Of a stretch of DNA of 64,000 nucleotides, positions 36,536 to 48,572 are shown piece after piece. The notes beneath the pieces are model-generated. The model searched no databases, was not told the DNA's origin, and saw nothing but the letters and a program-made list of their open reading frames with translations. The stretch lies in contig OX359247.1 in NCBI GenBank assembly GCA_947179485.1, forward strand, positions 41,454,801 through 41,518,800. Direction: 5' to 3'. How positions within the stretch are numbered: the first letter of the stretch is position 1; each line of letters begins with the position of its first letter. The position numbers were made by a program, and so were the translations under genes. Source of the stretch: Allacma fusca (Eukaryota > Arthropoda > Collembola > Symphypleona > Sminthuridae).

Positions 36536-37331
36536 ACAAATTGATTGAGCATTATTTTTCAAATCGTATAAGAAGCAGGGACTGTATTTACTGAACGGAA
36601 ATACAGCCTAAATATTACAGCTTTCTAGAAAAGTTGGTTCCCATCATAAACAAACATATGCAGGTCGTAAAACAAGAAGAGCCTGAAAGAGCTTCCACAT
36701 TCATCAATTCGTTTTCTATAAAATATGTTCCAAAATTGTGTCATGTTTTCATCTGAAAATGAATAAGTAATTGTAATAATTATATGTAGTTCCCCGGTGA
36801 TCCCATCCGGTAGTAAATCAATGGCACAACAAAACTGACAGATTCATTTAGTAACAGGTATTTCACCCGGTACAAAACAGATGTTTTGCAAGAATGAACG
36901 AGTCAGTATGAGACACTTTTGTTCCAACTGAAGTAATGGACCAGGATCACAACTTTAGTAGATTTTTATCCCGAAAACAAATTATGATTCATTTCCTGGT
37001 TAATTATCATAGTATTTTAATCTCAGTTAAAAAACAGGAAGAGCTCAATGTCATAATTACAAGCTTTGTATTTCCCTACTCAATGTTGATTTGTACATTC
37101 AATTCCAGGAGATTCAAACGTTTCTGTCTACATATGTAATTATATGAAATTGTTTTCGGCTAAAGCATCCAATTTCATAAATTAATGCACAGTTATTGGG
37201 GCATTTGATCACAAATCTTTCGTCGAATGGAAATCATTCAGCTTGAGCCAAACCTATTTTGATAAGAGGTATAATTACTTGAGAAATAATCGCTAAATAA
37301 ATAAATTATGTAAAGACGGAAATGATAACCC

Positions 37332-37451
37332 ACTGAGAAACGTGCGGAATAAATAAACTTCGCAGTTCCTCGTTTCATTTTCTTAAACGAATCATGACTC
37401 GACAAGGTTCTCAGCTCTCTTGTCTGTAAAACTGATTTGAAATCTGACGAA
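37332..37451 (+). promoter_or_regulatory. Promoter-proximal block, subtype 2
   Basis: CTGAGAAACGTG, then GGTTCTCAGCTCTCTTGTCT, GTAAAACTGATTTGAAATCT and GACGAA before the ATG. The same block precedes the genes at 40,831 and 45,351. TTCTCAGCTCTC could hold the transcription start. Confidence 0.5.
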
Positions 37452-38852
37452 ATGTTAACAAAGTACGAGCTCCGGTTCAATAGTAAAACGATAAGAATAC
37501 TCTCACTTTTGCATATAATGCCTTTCGAAATGGATACAGATGACAGGTTGTTTTACGTCAAGGGTTTCAAAAGAAATTTCATTTGGAAAATTTACTATGG
37601 AATTATGTGCGCCCATTTAAATTTCATGTATTTTCGTCTCCTTCAACAATTCTACACTCAAGGATGGAATAGTCTCTTTGAAATCGTTGAGCAAATATTT
37701 TTCACAGCTTGTTTTTCCACTGGGTTTTACTGGAATTCAGTGATTTATCTGCGCGAGCCGTCACTACTGACCGCCATCTTTAACCAAACTTTTCAAACAA
37801 TTCTAGATGGTAAATTTTAGAAATTGCATTTAATTATTTTGTGGGATTTGACTCTACCATTACTTAGCTCAGGCTACCTAGTATCATAAAAGGGAAGGGA
37901 ATTTTTTGAAGCTATGGAATACATTTTTTAAAATTCTAACAAATTTTTTTGAAATATGAATCGCAGGTTCTGCCCAGATATTCTATTCTCGTTGGAAGAA
38001 TTACACATTGCAAGAAGTGCTCATCCTTTCCTTACCTTTCTGCGTTTCCACCGTGGGTTTCGTAATGTACCCTTTATTGTTTTTAATGCATCCCTCTGCA
38101 AAGTTTTTCTGGTTTTCTGTCTTTAATCCCAATTCGTACCAAGTTCCTTTCCTTATCATATTTGCTGTCATTGAAGTCTTCATTGTTTCGATTTTTACAA
38201 GTGTGACAATTATCCAAATGTACGCCCAACTCTTGTTTTTCGAAAAAGTCTCCCACACTTTTAAGGACGAAGTTAAGAAATTGGGGTAGGACTGTTTTTA
38301 ATATTTATCTCAAAGTGTATTTTGACTAAATGTTGTAACGTATGCATGGTAGATGTTTAATGTATATTTTTTTCAGGAAATCCAAAGACAGCAACGATTT
38401 CGAAGCAGAGATTAAAAGAATAATCAAGACACTCCGAGAGCTCCAACTGTCAATTCAGAATTTCAACCAAATATTTCCAAATGTCATTCTCTCCTTCAAA
38501 ATAATTGCACTCACATGTGGCAATCAAAATTTACCGAACAAATCCTCTACTAGCTCTCGCAGAGTTGATAATAGCAAATGATGTCACTTTTACCTTCCTA
38601 GCGCTCTATGATCGGACATTTTTCATCCCTTCAGGAATTAAAAGCCTCAAGAGAGCCGCCCTTTTGTCATCCAACAAAATACAAAATAAAGAAAAATTTC
38701 ACAAGCTTATTAGGCAATCATTGAGATCAATTCGTCCTTGTGGGATCAAAGTGGGTCAGTTCCATGAGTTTGAGAGGAGTTCAACCCCAAATTTTGCAAA
38801 TTTTGTGAAACGATACTTGCAGGGGCTGCTGGTCACTTTTCGTACGAGTTGA
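37452..38852 (+). pseudogene. GR-like chemoreceptor with a 20-bp deletion in exon 3
   Basis: Exon 1 (37,452-37,809) and exon 2 (37,967-38,285) are intact, with normal length and splice sites. Exon 3 (38,377-38,852) is 476 bp instead of 496. Between CACTCACA and TGGCAATC near 38,511-38,521 there are 2 bases where copies 3 and 4 have 22. The deletion shifts the frame inside TM5 and stops the protein at about 38,579. Downstream of it the old frame is open and well conserved through ERSSTPNF to the normal stop, so the break is recent or the copy is polymorphic. I prefer the ATG at 37,452 (MLTKYELRFN) to upstream in-frame TTG codons. Confidence 0.8.
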
Positions 38853-39046
38853 ACAAATTGATTTAACATTATTACTCAAACCGTATTGAAAGCATTTATT
38901 GAAGCATTGACACTTTATTGGTTGAAATGTGTTGTTAAAATCCTACCTGTGAGAAAAAGTCAAGGCAGATTGCAGTGGTAAAACAGGCTATAATGTGATA
39001 ATTATTATTGCTAAAGGAAATGGCTTTAAATGTAACTTGATTTCAG
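38853..39046 (+). other. Short intergenic segment
   Basis: Nothing recognisable beyond 3'-flank similarity (the AAAAAGTCAA and AATCCTA motifs also occur after the gene ending at 46,891). Confidence 0.4.
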
Positions 39047-39577
39047 GAATTCCAAATAATTACAGCAATACACTCAAACTTGAAATTCTTAGAGGATTCA
39101 AGAGACTACGAAAACTGCAATTGTCAATTCAGAATTTCGATCATTTTTGGTTAAAAATCATACAGTTAAGATACTTGCACTCACCTTTGGTATTCTCTGT
39201 CTTTTCGTGCCAATCAAAAAATATTCGGAACGATTCCTATAATTACTTGCTTTGGTGGAGTTGCTAAGAGCAGCTGATATTAATATTGCATTTTTGATAA
39301 CCCATGACGGAGTATTTTTGAGCCCACTTAGAATCAAAAACCTCAAGAAAGGCGTGCTTTTGGCATCCAATAAAATACAAAATAAAGAAAAATTTATACA
39401 AAATAAAGAATGAGCAGAAATGCTCACAAATTATTCCGTCAAACAGTGAGGTCAATTCGTTACTGTGGAATCAAAGTGGGTCAGTTTCATATGTTTGTCA
39501 GGACCTCAACCCCAAATTTTTTAAACTTTGTCAAACGTTGTTTGCAGGAGATGTTTCTAGCTTTTCGTGGTATTTGA
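39047..39577 (+). pseudogene. Receptor-family relic: exon 3 only
   Basis: It is preceded by an intact-looking acceptor (GATTTCAG). The text follows exon 3 from NSK through TM5, TM6, a decayed RYCGIKVGQF and VRTSTPNF to the final TGA, but several indels and a duplicated AAATACAAAATAAAGAA-type segment near 39,373-39,410 break the frame. No exon 1 or 2 belongs to it. Confidence 0.75.
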
Positions 39578-40689
39578 TTTTATTTAATTGATTAAAACGA
39601 TATGGCTTCGACCAAATCTTAGGAATTTTCCAGTATCGAGCAGTTTAGTACTGGGCCAAGTCCTTGACATCAGGGAAATACCCATCGTGTTACATGCCAC
39701 GTTTTTCTAAATATCACAGACAGGGTCCTAATACTGTATAAGGAAATGTCCAGTGATTCCAGGGTTACCAATTATTATTGCCTATTTTTTCCTTCGCACG
39801 AGGACAATTATCTAAAAATTATAAGCAAATGTACACACTCAAGATATAAGGATCTGTTGACACTATGAAACTGTGCAACTGGAGCTAGGGTTTATTTTTA
39901 TGAAGTAATTACTGTGCAAATGCTTACAGAATAAAATAAAATGAGTGTAATTTGTAAACTTTATTCGAACCGTAATGGGTGGGAAAATTTTATTTGCATT
40001 GTGCAGCTTTTCTTTTCAGTTGCTTTTGAAGCAGGCTTCAGTCTCGCACTTACAATTTTCTTTAAAATTAACCCCAAAAATATTATGCGAAAGGTTCAAT
40101 CCATGGAAAATGTTTCTAGATACATGCATAAGTATTTGCAATTGTTTGTGGGCTAACAACATCCAAATTTGTAAATCAATGCACAATTGGGTAAATTGAT
40201 CCCGAATCTCTTGTCTGAAGGAAACGTCACGGTTCGTGGTACCTGGTTCCCTGATCAGAACAGAATATCACGAGGATTTAATTCTGCGGAGAAAATTCAC
40301 TCCCAAATTGTTCCGGCTTTCAGAATGATTGGTGATTTTATACCAAGGAAATTGTTTAGCCAACATTATTTTATTCCATTCAAATTAGTAAAAGTAAATT
40401 TCCGAATTGACTTTTACCACTAACAAGCAAGAATTTAAAGTACGAAATGAAAACCTATAGGAATGAGAACCTATATGTTATATATGTTTTAGTAAGTTGT
40501 TTGTTGTTGAAACTAATAACATCCAATTTTGTAAATCAATGCACAATAATTGAGTCAGTTGATCACACATCCCTTGTCTAAAAAAACCATTCAGCTTGAG
40601 CCAAACCAATTTTGATAAAAGGTAATACAAATTGCTGGAGAAATAATTGCAAATTAAATAAATTGTCAAAATGACGGAACTGATAAATG
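39578..40689 (+). other. Duplicated intergenic DNA
   Basis: 39,581-39,910 matches 29,560-29,900 (shared CAGTATCGAGCAG-like and CCTTGACATCAGGGAAA motifs). 40,230-40,440 matches 44,835-45,010. 40,500-40,680 matches 37,190-37,300 and 45,040-45,180. No gene. Confidence 0.55.
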
Positions 40690-40830
40690 ACTGAGAACCG
40701 TGTGTAATAAATGCATTTCAAATACCCTACACTTTAGATTTAAAGCAATTTGTAGACGATTTTAAACGACTCAGTACTCAAGATAGTTCTCAGCTCTCCA
40801 GTTTGTAAAACTGATTAGAAATTTGACGAA
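40690..40830 (+). promoter_or_regulatory. Promoter-proximal block, subtype 2
   Basis: CTGAGAACCGTGTGTAATAA, then AGTTCTCAGCTCTCCAGTTT and GTAAAACTGATTAGAAATTT plus GACGAA immediately before the ATG. Confidence 0.5.
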
Positions 40831-42350
40831 ATGTTAACAAAGTATCAATTGCGGTTTAATCGTCAAACCCTCAAAATCCTGTCATGCCTGTATATAATTC
40901 CTTTGGAAGTGGATAAAGATGACAGGTGGATTTACGCCACGCGTGATAAAAGAAATTATTACTGGAAAATTTACTATGGAATTATGACCGTCCATTTGAT
41001 TTTCCTTTTTTGTCGTCTCCTTCAACAATTCTTCACCCGAGGATGGAATAGTGTCTTTGAACTAATTGAGCAAATTGTTTTCACAACTTGTTTTTTCACT
41101 TCGTTTTACTGGACTTCAGTTATATATCTAAACGAGCCATCACTACTGGCCTCTATCTTTAACCAAATTTTTCAAAAAATTCCAGATGGTAAATTTCTAA
41201 ATTTGATTTAATTATTTTGTGGGAAATGATTCCCACTGACATAACTCAGCATACAAGGTCAGCATGGAGACGGGGTCATAAATGTAAAGGAAAATAAATT
41301 CTTCAGGGCTCATTTAGAAAGACAGATTTTCCTTTTTTTCCTCCCCGAACCGAGACATCTTTACTTTCGTCAATATAAAATAGTTTTCAATAATTTGAGA
41401 AAATTTTCTCTAGAAAGGAATTTTTACACGATTATTATAACTTAAATCGCAGGCTCATCCCAGGATTTCTCTTCTAATTGGAAGAATTACACATTGCAGG
41501 AGACACTCATCCTTTCCCTCCCTTTCTGTATTTCTACTACGACTTTCATTATGTATCCTTTATTGTTTTTATTACATCCCTCTGCAAAGTTTTTCTGGTT
41601 TTCTGTCCTCAATCCCAATTCGTTTCAAATACCTCTCCTTATCATATTTGCTTTCATTGAGGTCTTCATTAGTTCAATATTTGCTAATTCGGGATTGATT
41701 CAGATGTACGTCCAACTCCTGTTTTTCGAAAAAGTCTCTCACACAGTCAAGGACGGAGTTAAGAATTTGGGGTAAGACAAATTATAATCTCTCATCCCTT
41801 AATTGAACAAAATGTTGCAATTCTGAATGACTACTTAATGTACATTTATTTCAGGAATTCCAAAACCAGGAACGATTTTGAAGCAGAAATTAAAATATTA
41901 TTCAAGACACTCCGAGAACTTCAACTGTCAATTCAGAATTTCAATCAAGTATTTTCGAATATCATATTCTCTTTCAAAATAATTACACTCACACTGAACA
42001 TTCTCTGCTTTTTCATGGGAATTAAAATTTACCGAACAAACCCAATACTAGCTCTGGTTGTGTTGATATTAGCTGCAGAGGTCAATTTTCTGTTTCTGAC
42101 GCTCTTTGACCGGGCATTTTTCATCCCCTCAGGAATTAAAAGCCTCAAGAAAGCTGTTCTTTTAGCATCCAGGACTCTACAACATAGTGATAATTTCCAT
42201 AGGATGGTTCGTCAAACTTTGAGGTCAATTCGTCCTTGTGGGATCCAAGTGGGGCAGTTCCATGTGTTTCAGAGGACTTCAACCCCAATTTTTGTCAATT
42301 TTGTCAAGCGTAATTTGCTGGGGATATTAGTCACTTTTGGTGATATTTGA
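40831..42350 (+). CDS. GR-like 7TM chemoreceptor, copy 6 (intact, 390 aa)
   Basis: Exons are 40,831-41,188, 41,453-41,771 and 41,855-42,350; the phase 1 and phase 2 joins are clean. Exon 1 belongs to a second subgroup (IPLEVDKDDRWIYATRDKRN), shared only with the gene at 45,351. The C-terminus departs from the family signature: FQRTSTPIF replaces FERTSTPNF, and the last residues are LLGILVTFGDI. The terminal segment is the most conserved part of the family, so these changes may mark altered function or relaxed constraint. Exon 3 also carries RPCGIQVGQF (Gln for Lys), as in the 45,351 gene. It sits between an exon 3 relic and a 2.9-kb gap that may contain a Helitron. Confidence 0.85.
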
Positions 42351-44212
42351 TTCTATGCATGCAATTGTCTATAGCTAGTTCAAAAATCCGAACACAAAAT
42401 CCAGGAATTTGTTTCCTTTGACCGAATCATTTACAACCGGACCTGGTTCTTGATATCAGGGAAATTCTATATGTGCACTTTTTTGCAATCGCTGCAGTCA
42501 AAATTTCTGGAAAGGTTCCAAGTTTCGAAGACTTTCAATTACATATTGGTTTATTCCTCGGACGAGGCCAATTTCCTATTTATAAGCTAATTGACACTCC
42601 AATTATGAGGATTTGGTCACATTATTAAATTGAATTTATAAAATCGTGTCAGACTACAATTCTCAGCTTAGGGACTTCCTGGAATGTTCTCCTTTAAAAG
42701 ATGGAAAGGGGTGTTGTCATAGTCCTGGCCTTTGGCATGTTTCTTAATTCAATTCAATTTGCAAAACAATTCTTATTGTTAGAGACTGAGACATTCCTAG
42801 TAATTGATTGTGTCAATTTTCTAATTAAATTCACACCTCAAATTTTTGCTTACAGAAATTTCATTGTGCAAAAATAATAAAGGAAACTACTCAGAGTGAG
42901 TCAAATCTTTGTTGATAATTTCCGACAAATTATTTTAAATATCAGAAACTGACCACACTAGCAATAAGACTTAATACATTACTAGTATGTAAGCCGTCCA
43001 CCAAGGTGGATGGGAAAACTGGGATTGCAATGGTTTGTAAATCATAAAAAATAATAAACTTAACAATAATATATCTAAGCCGTTTTTACACGTAAGGCTG
43101 TTCTTCGTTTAAATAAATGCAATGGAACCTTTAAACCTCTAATCCGTTTCGATTGGGTAAAATCTGTGACAGAAACCAACTATGTCGCTTATTAATGGCT
43201 TTATATATCAATTTTTTCATTACTTGCCTTGCGAAGGTAATTAAGTTAAATTTAAAAAACATTTAAACCTAATTATGTGAATTTTAGTGGGGTCAACTCT
43301 GGTCAGGCCAGAGTACAAAAAAATAACAAAGGCCCTCAGGTTCCATGCGGACAGGTCTTTCTATTTATTTGATTATTTATGTTATTCAAAGTTCCCCGTC
43401 ACTGACCTACATAAGCAATTAATAATAATAATGTTATTAATAGTTAATAAGGAATGCCCTCCATCACTTGGACGGTGCTGATGGGTTCCTGAAAGCGGAT
43501 GATATTCTGTCGTCATCTTGGAAAACTTGAGGTATTGAGTTTATCTGTAGTCACAATTAAACATCGAATGGAACTGGCATAGTAGTTAGATATGAAACCT
43601 ATACTCTTGGGAAAACTAAAAGCATCCTATTTAGGTTAGCAACATTACCACTTGGTGAAAACAGGATTGCTGATTTAAAAAAACTCCAGCCTCTCCTTTT
43701 AATACTTGAAGTCGGTACTCAAAGAATAAGTTTTAGAATTGTTCTCAAATTTTTCCGTGGCATAAATGTTTTTTGAAAATATTTAAATGCTGTTTAGTAA
43801 ATAGGTGCTGTACAGGGTACTTATAAAATGGTAGTTTAATTAGTTAAGTTGAACGAATGTTTGCAATTGAAATTGCCCTTGTTTATATTCATTTTTGCTG
43901 GAACCCATTATTAAGAATTGACCACAAAATATTGTTTATAAAAGGCCCTAACTTCTGACCACGAAAGTGGCAATGTTTTTAGTAATCCAGAACACTGTCA
44001 ATGCATGATAGCTACGCCATTTTAATTAATTTGATGTCTGACATGTGTTGATTGAAAAGCCACTTTAAAAAAATAGCCTTAAAAATTGTTCCAAAATTTA
44101 AATCTTTAAAGAAATTGACAAAATATGAAAATAAATATGAATTTAAGTTCCTTGATGGAAACAACAATAATTTGATCTTGGAACTACTAATATGACAAAA
44201 ATAATAAATTAC
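42351..44212. other. Intergenic gap with a possible Helitron remnant
   Basis: 42,380-42,620 resembles the 3' flanks at 29,560 and 39,581. From 42,982 the sequence is unlike the rest of the array. It has a Helitron-like end, a 7-bp hairpin (ACTCTGG/CCAGAGT, 43,296-43,314) and no credible gene. Confidence 0.45.
42982..43013 (-). mobile_element. Helitron-like 3' terminus (minus orientation)
   Basis: On the + strand A|CTAG (42,981-42,985) is followed after 8 bp by CCGTCCACC AA GGTGGATGG (42,994-43,013), a stem of eight or nine pairs with one G-T pair. Read on the minus strand this is hairpin, short spacer, CTAG, then T: the known layout of a Helitron 3' end. Only the terminus is called. The other end (TC) and any Rep/helicase were not found. 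Confidence 0.4.
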
Positions 44213-44836
44213 TGAATCCCTGTTCCCTCAGCAAGATTTTATATTATAAATCTCATTTCAGCAAATCTGCCTTTCCTTGTCATATTGGGCCTGACTGCAG
44301 TCTGCATTCTTGAGATTTGTCCTGCTGTACCAATCATCTCAACGTACATAAAACTCATGTTTTTTGAAAACATTTCTCAAATCCTGAACATCAGAAGTTT
44401 CAAGTTCTGAGCAAAACAATTTTAAAATTCTAAATTTTACGAAATGTCTTATTCTAAATGTAAATATATTGATTTCAGGGATTTTAAATACAGTAATACA
44501 CACTCACACTCAAAGCTGAAATTATTGTGTTGTTCAAGACACTTACTATAACTGCAGTTCTCAATTCAGAATTTCAATACAGTTTTTTCAAATATCACAT
44601 TGACATTATAAATAATTACTTTAAGGCACTTCTGGTACAGATATTCTCTGCCATTTTTCCTGGCAATCAAACAATTTTTCGAACTATTGAGCTACAGTGA
44701 GGTAATTTCGTCCCTGTGGAGTCAAACTAGGCCAGTTCTATGTGTTTAAGAGAATTCCAACCCCTGATTGTGTCAATCTTGTCAAACTTGTCACACTTGC
44801 AGGGCTACTGTATTGGTCACGTTTCATGGTACCTAA
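44213..44836 (+). pseudogene. Receptor-family relic: exon 2 (3' part) and exon 3
   Basis: GAATCCC...CCCTCAGCAAG (from 44,213) and CTGACTGCAGTCTGCATTCT through CTCATGTTTTTTGAAAACAT match exon 2 (MNPSAKFF to LFFENVSHT). Exon 3 matches resume at about 44,481, include decayed forms of LQLSIQNF and CGVKLGQF, and end near 44,836. Multiple stops and deletions are present. Confidence 0.7.
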
Positions 44837-45207
44837 TCAAAACAAAAACTCATGAGGATTTAATTGTGTGAAGAAAATTCACTCCCAAATTGTTCCAGCA
44901 TTCGGAATGATTGATGATTTTATTCCAGGGAAATTGTTTAGCCAACATTATTTTATTCAATTCAAATTAGTAATAGTAAGTACAAACCTAATTATAGGAA
45001 TGAGAACCTATATGTTTCACGAAATTGTTTGTGAACTAATAACATCCAATTTTGTAAATAAATGCACAATTGAGTCAGTTGATCACAAATCTCCTGTCTA
45101 CAGGAAATCATTCAGCTTGAGCCAAATCTACTTCGGTACAAGGTATAATTGTTGGAGAAATAATTGCAAATTAAATAAACTGTCAAAATGACGGAACTGA
45201 TAAACGA

Positions 45208-45350
45208 CTGAGAACCGCGTGGAATAAATGTAATTCATTTCACCTTGCCTCTGAATTTAGTAAAACACTTTGCATTCAATATTAAACGAATCAACACTAG
45301 AGAAAGTTCTCAGCTCTCGAGTTTGTAAAACTGATTGGAAATTTGACGAA
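45208..45350 (+). promoter_or_regulatory. Promoter-proximal block, subtype 2
   Basis: CTGAGAACCGCGTGGAATAA, then AGTTCTCAGCTCTCGAGTTT and GTAAAACTGATTGGAAATTT plus GACGAA just before the ATG. Upstream, 44,835-45,180 also duplicates 40,230-40,680. Confidence 0.5.
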
Positions 45351-46891
45351 ATGTTAACAAAGTATGAGTTACGGTTTAATCGTCAAACTCTCAAAATCCT
45401 GTCGCGCCTGTACCTAATTCCTTTGGAAGTGAATAAAGATGACAGGTGGATTTACGCCAAGCGTTCCAAAAGAAATTATTATTGGAAAATTTACTATGGA
45501 ATTATGTGCGTCCATTTGATTTTCCTTCTTTCCCGTCTCCTTCAACAATTTCTCAACCGAGGATGGAATAGCTTGTTTGAAATAACTGAACAAGTCTTCT
45601 TCACAGCTTGTTTTATCAGTTCGTTTTACTGGACATCAATGATATTCCTTGTGGAGCCATCTGTGTTGACAGCCATCTTTAACCAAATTTCTCAAACAAT
45701 TACGAAGGGTACTGTTGATCATTTTACTCAAATATGTAGTGGGAAATATTGTACGTTGTTTTCTTCTATATATGTATGGCGTATAAGAGGAAATTTTCCC
45801 CGGATTCCTTTTTTTATGTCTTGTGAAATTTTTGAAAATTGCTCCAGTTTAAAATATTTACGTTCTGCCCCAAATATTTTCATAAATATACCCCAAAACT
45901 AAAGGAAGAGATGTATTGTTTATGTCAGAGACCATTATTTTGAACAAAGGAGACAAATTTCCTTAAAAATCATTTTAATCGATTATTCTATTGTAAATCG
46001 CAGGATCGTCTAAGGATTTGTCTTCCCATTGGAGGAATTACACGATGCAAGAACTTCTCATCATTTTCCTCCCGTTCTGTGTTTTCTCTGCAGCTTGTAT
46101 TTTCTACCCCATTATTTTTGTAATGAATCCCTCAGCAAAGTTTTTCTGGTTTTCTGTCCTGAACCCCAATTCAAATCAAGTTCCTGTCCTTCTCATATTT
46201 TGTTTAACTGAAGTCAGCATTATTCTACATTTTTCTACCGGCACAATGGTCCAAATATACGTGCAGCTCCTGTTTTTCGAGAAAGTCTCTCACACCGTCA
46301 AGAGCAAAGTGAGGATCTTAGGGTAAGATAAATTTGTATCTGGAAATTCTTAATTTTCCGAATTACAGGACTGCCAAATGTAAATTTATTTTTAGAGATT
46401 CCAAGGACAGTAATACAAACGAAGGGAAGATTAGCAATGGAATCAAAACACTTCGGGAACTACAACTGTCCATTCAAAATTTCAATCAAGTATTTTCAAA
46501 TATTGTAATGACATTCAAAATAATTTCACTCATGCTGGCAATTCTTTGTTTTTTTGCGGCAATCAAAGTTTACCGAAGGAAGCCTCTACTAGCTCTCGTA
46601 GAGTTGATATTGGCAGCTGATGTCAATTTTATATTTTTGACGCTCTTTGACCGGGCATTTTTCATCCCCTCAGGAATCAAAAATCTCAAGAGAGCTGTCC
46701 TTTTATCATCAAGGAATTTACAAAATAGTCAAAATTTCCAGAGGATGGTTCGTCAAACAGTGAGGTCAATTCGTCCTTGTGGGATCCAAGTGGGGCAGTT
46801 CCATGTGTTTGAGAGGACTTCAACCCCAAATTTTGCAAATTTTGTCAAACGATACTTGCAGGGCATGTTGGTTACTTTTCCCAGTGCTTGA
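45351..46891 (+). CDS. GR-like 7TM chemoreceptor, copy 7 (intact, 390 aa)
   Basis: Exons are 45,351-45,708, 46,004-46,322 and 46,396-46,891. I chose the ATG of MLTKYELRFN; the frame is open further upstream but only from a TTG. Exon 1 is subgroup 2 (IPLEVNKDDRWIYAKRSKRN). Intron 1 and exon 2 (SSKDLSSHWRNYTMQELLII) instead resemble copy 1 at 24,941, including intron sequence after the donor (GTTGATC...GTGGGAAAT) and before the acceptor. Exon 3 returns to the copy 6 type (RPCGIQVGQF). This mosaic pattern points to recombination or gene conversion. Intron 1 stays in frame for about 60 codons, so a retained intron would give a truncated two-TM product. Acceptor 2 is TTTTTAG. Confidence 0.85.
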
Positions 46892-47373
46892 TTCTCCTTA
46901 GAATTAAATCCTATTAAAAAGTATGATTACTTCATTTTATTTACACTGTGTTGTTGAAATGAGTTGATAAAATCCTATATGAACTTTACTTTTGAGAAAA
47001 AGTCAAGACAATAAATTGCAGTACTAATAAATTCTATGATGTAATGTCTAAAGCAAATGACTTTAAAATGGCTTTTAATAAGCTGAAAATAGCAATTTAC
47101 AAAAGGACCGAATTAGGTATGGCATGAACCTAATTTTATGAAATAATCACTGTACAAATAAAATCGAAATAAACAACTTTTCCAATTGGAAAAATTAGTA
47201 CAAAACCTAGTACCTGTTTGAAATATAAATTCTTTTGATTCGTGCCTATATCTGTGGTTGTAAAACGTGGGCCTTTAATCAATAATTTTATTGCTTAAAG
47301 TAGGAATGAGCTTAAACCAGAAAATATTTTCTAGGAAATAATCCCTGTACAAAACTGTGCAAATGATGACGTC
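46892..47373 (+). other. Intergenic, duplicated flank
   Basis: Around 47,140-47,185, AAATAATCACTGTACAAATA and AATCGAAATAAACAAC recur at 55,615-55,655, upstream of the gene at 55,833. No gene. Confidence 0.5.
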
Positions 47374-47728
47374 ATGTTAACGAAGAATGAACTGCGATTC
47401 AACCGGAAATCTGTTAGGATCTTATCCTTCTTCCATATAATTCCCTTCGAACTGTGTGACGACGAGATTTTGATTTATACTAAGGGTTCTAAACAAAATT
47501 CAATTTGGAAAATTTACTACTCATTCATGTGCCTTCAAATAATATTCGTTTCTTTCGAATCCTTCAACAAATTTACATGGGGAAATGGAACTTGCTTAAA
47601 AGGGTTGAACAAGTTTATTTCTCATGGAGTTTGTTCACATCATTTTACTAAACTTCAGTCCTGTTTCTGGTTGAGCCATCTCTTTTCCTCGATATCTTGG
47701 ACCAAATTTCTCGAAACCTTACGGAAGC
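47374..47728 (+). pseudogene. Receptor-family relic: exon 1 only
   Basis: It begins with a good ATG (MLTKNELRFNRKS) and is open to about residue 62. A 1-bp loss near 47,554 then shifts the frame, and the old frame also has TAA where others have TGG (TTTTACTAAACTTCAG near 47,646). No exon 2 or 3 follows. It most resembles exon 1 of 55,833 and 61,474. Confidence 0.75.
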
Positions 47729-48572
47729 TAGAGGGATCTTATTCTATTTAATTATTTTTTAATTGTTATTCATAAGCTTAATGAAAACCGTACGTTTACG
47801 TCTAAATCGCATGATCGTTTTAAAAGATGTTACATGTTGGAGATTAAATTATTGTGTAAATAGTTTATATATTACCAATTCCGTCATATTTGTAGGTGTG
47901 TTTCCCAATGAGTGTGTTACACCTTACGTTTCTACTTGCTCCATGTAATTTCTGAATGTGTTAATATTATAAGTTTTAATGAAAATGTAAAAAAAAATAT
48001 AGAAATTTAAATTGCACAATTACTTCCTTCTGCCAGAGATAGGGTATATCTCATGATACAATAAATACGTCGGCCGTAGTTTGAACTATTAGCTTTGCTG
48101 CACCAGCTGTAACCCTCGTATCTTGTACCCTAAAAAAACTTTATTTGTCAATTCAGCTAAAAATATACTATTCAGGAATATTTCCGTCTGTAATTAAATT
48201 AAGTAAAAGTCGGATCGAACTCCACTCAAAAATAGGAAACGTTCAATGTCGTCCATTGCATACATCCAATTGAATGTGCTAGAAAGATCATGAAAGAAAA
48301 TACCTTCAAGTTTTAAATACTCTAAATATTTTGTTGGTCTTACAAATTTAATCCAATCATGTTAATTGTTTTGTAACTTCCTGGCATAGTTAATTACTGT
48401 AATCAGGAAAACTCGGGGAATATTAAATTCAGAATAAAGTTCTCTTTTATTTGTAGTTTCACCTGCCTTTTGGATTCTAATGATTTTTAGAGCAAAGCAC
48501 AAAGTCACGTACGGACAAGTAACCATTGTAAGCTAGGTCTCCAAAATCTGTATAATTCCCTCCTGGAACAAA
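47729..48572 (+). other. Intergenic
   Basis: 47,810-47,870 has a weaker counterpart at 50,275-50,335. 48,350-48,540 is the flank shared with 34,180-34,370 and forms the upstream region of the next gene. No gene. Confidence 0.45.

Noticed and set aside
43287-43481. 64-residue open frame in the large gap
   Set aside because: No similarity to transposon or receptor proteins that I recognise; the start codon is a guess.
45270-45350. Upstream extension of the 45,351 gene
   Set aside because: It starts with TTG and lies in the conserved promoter-proximal block shared with 40,690-40,830.
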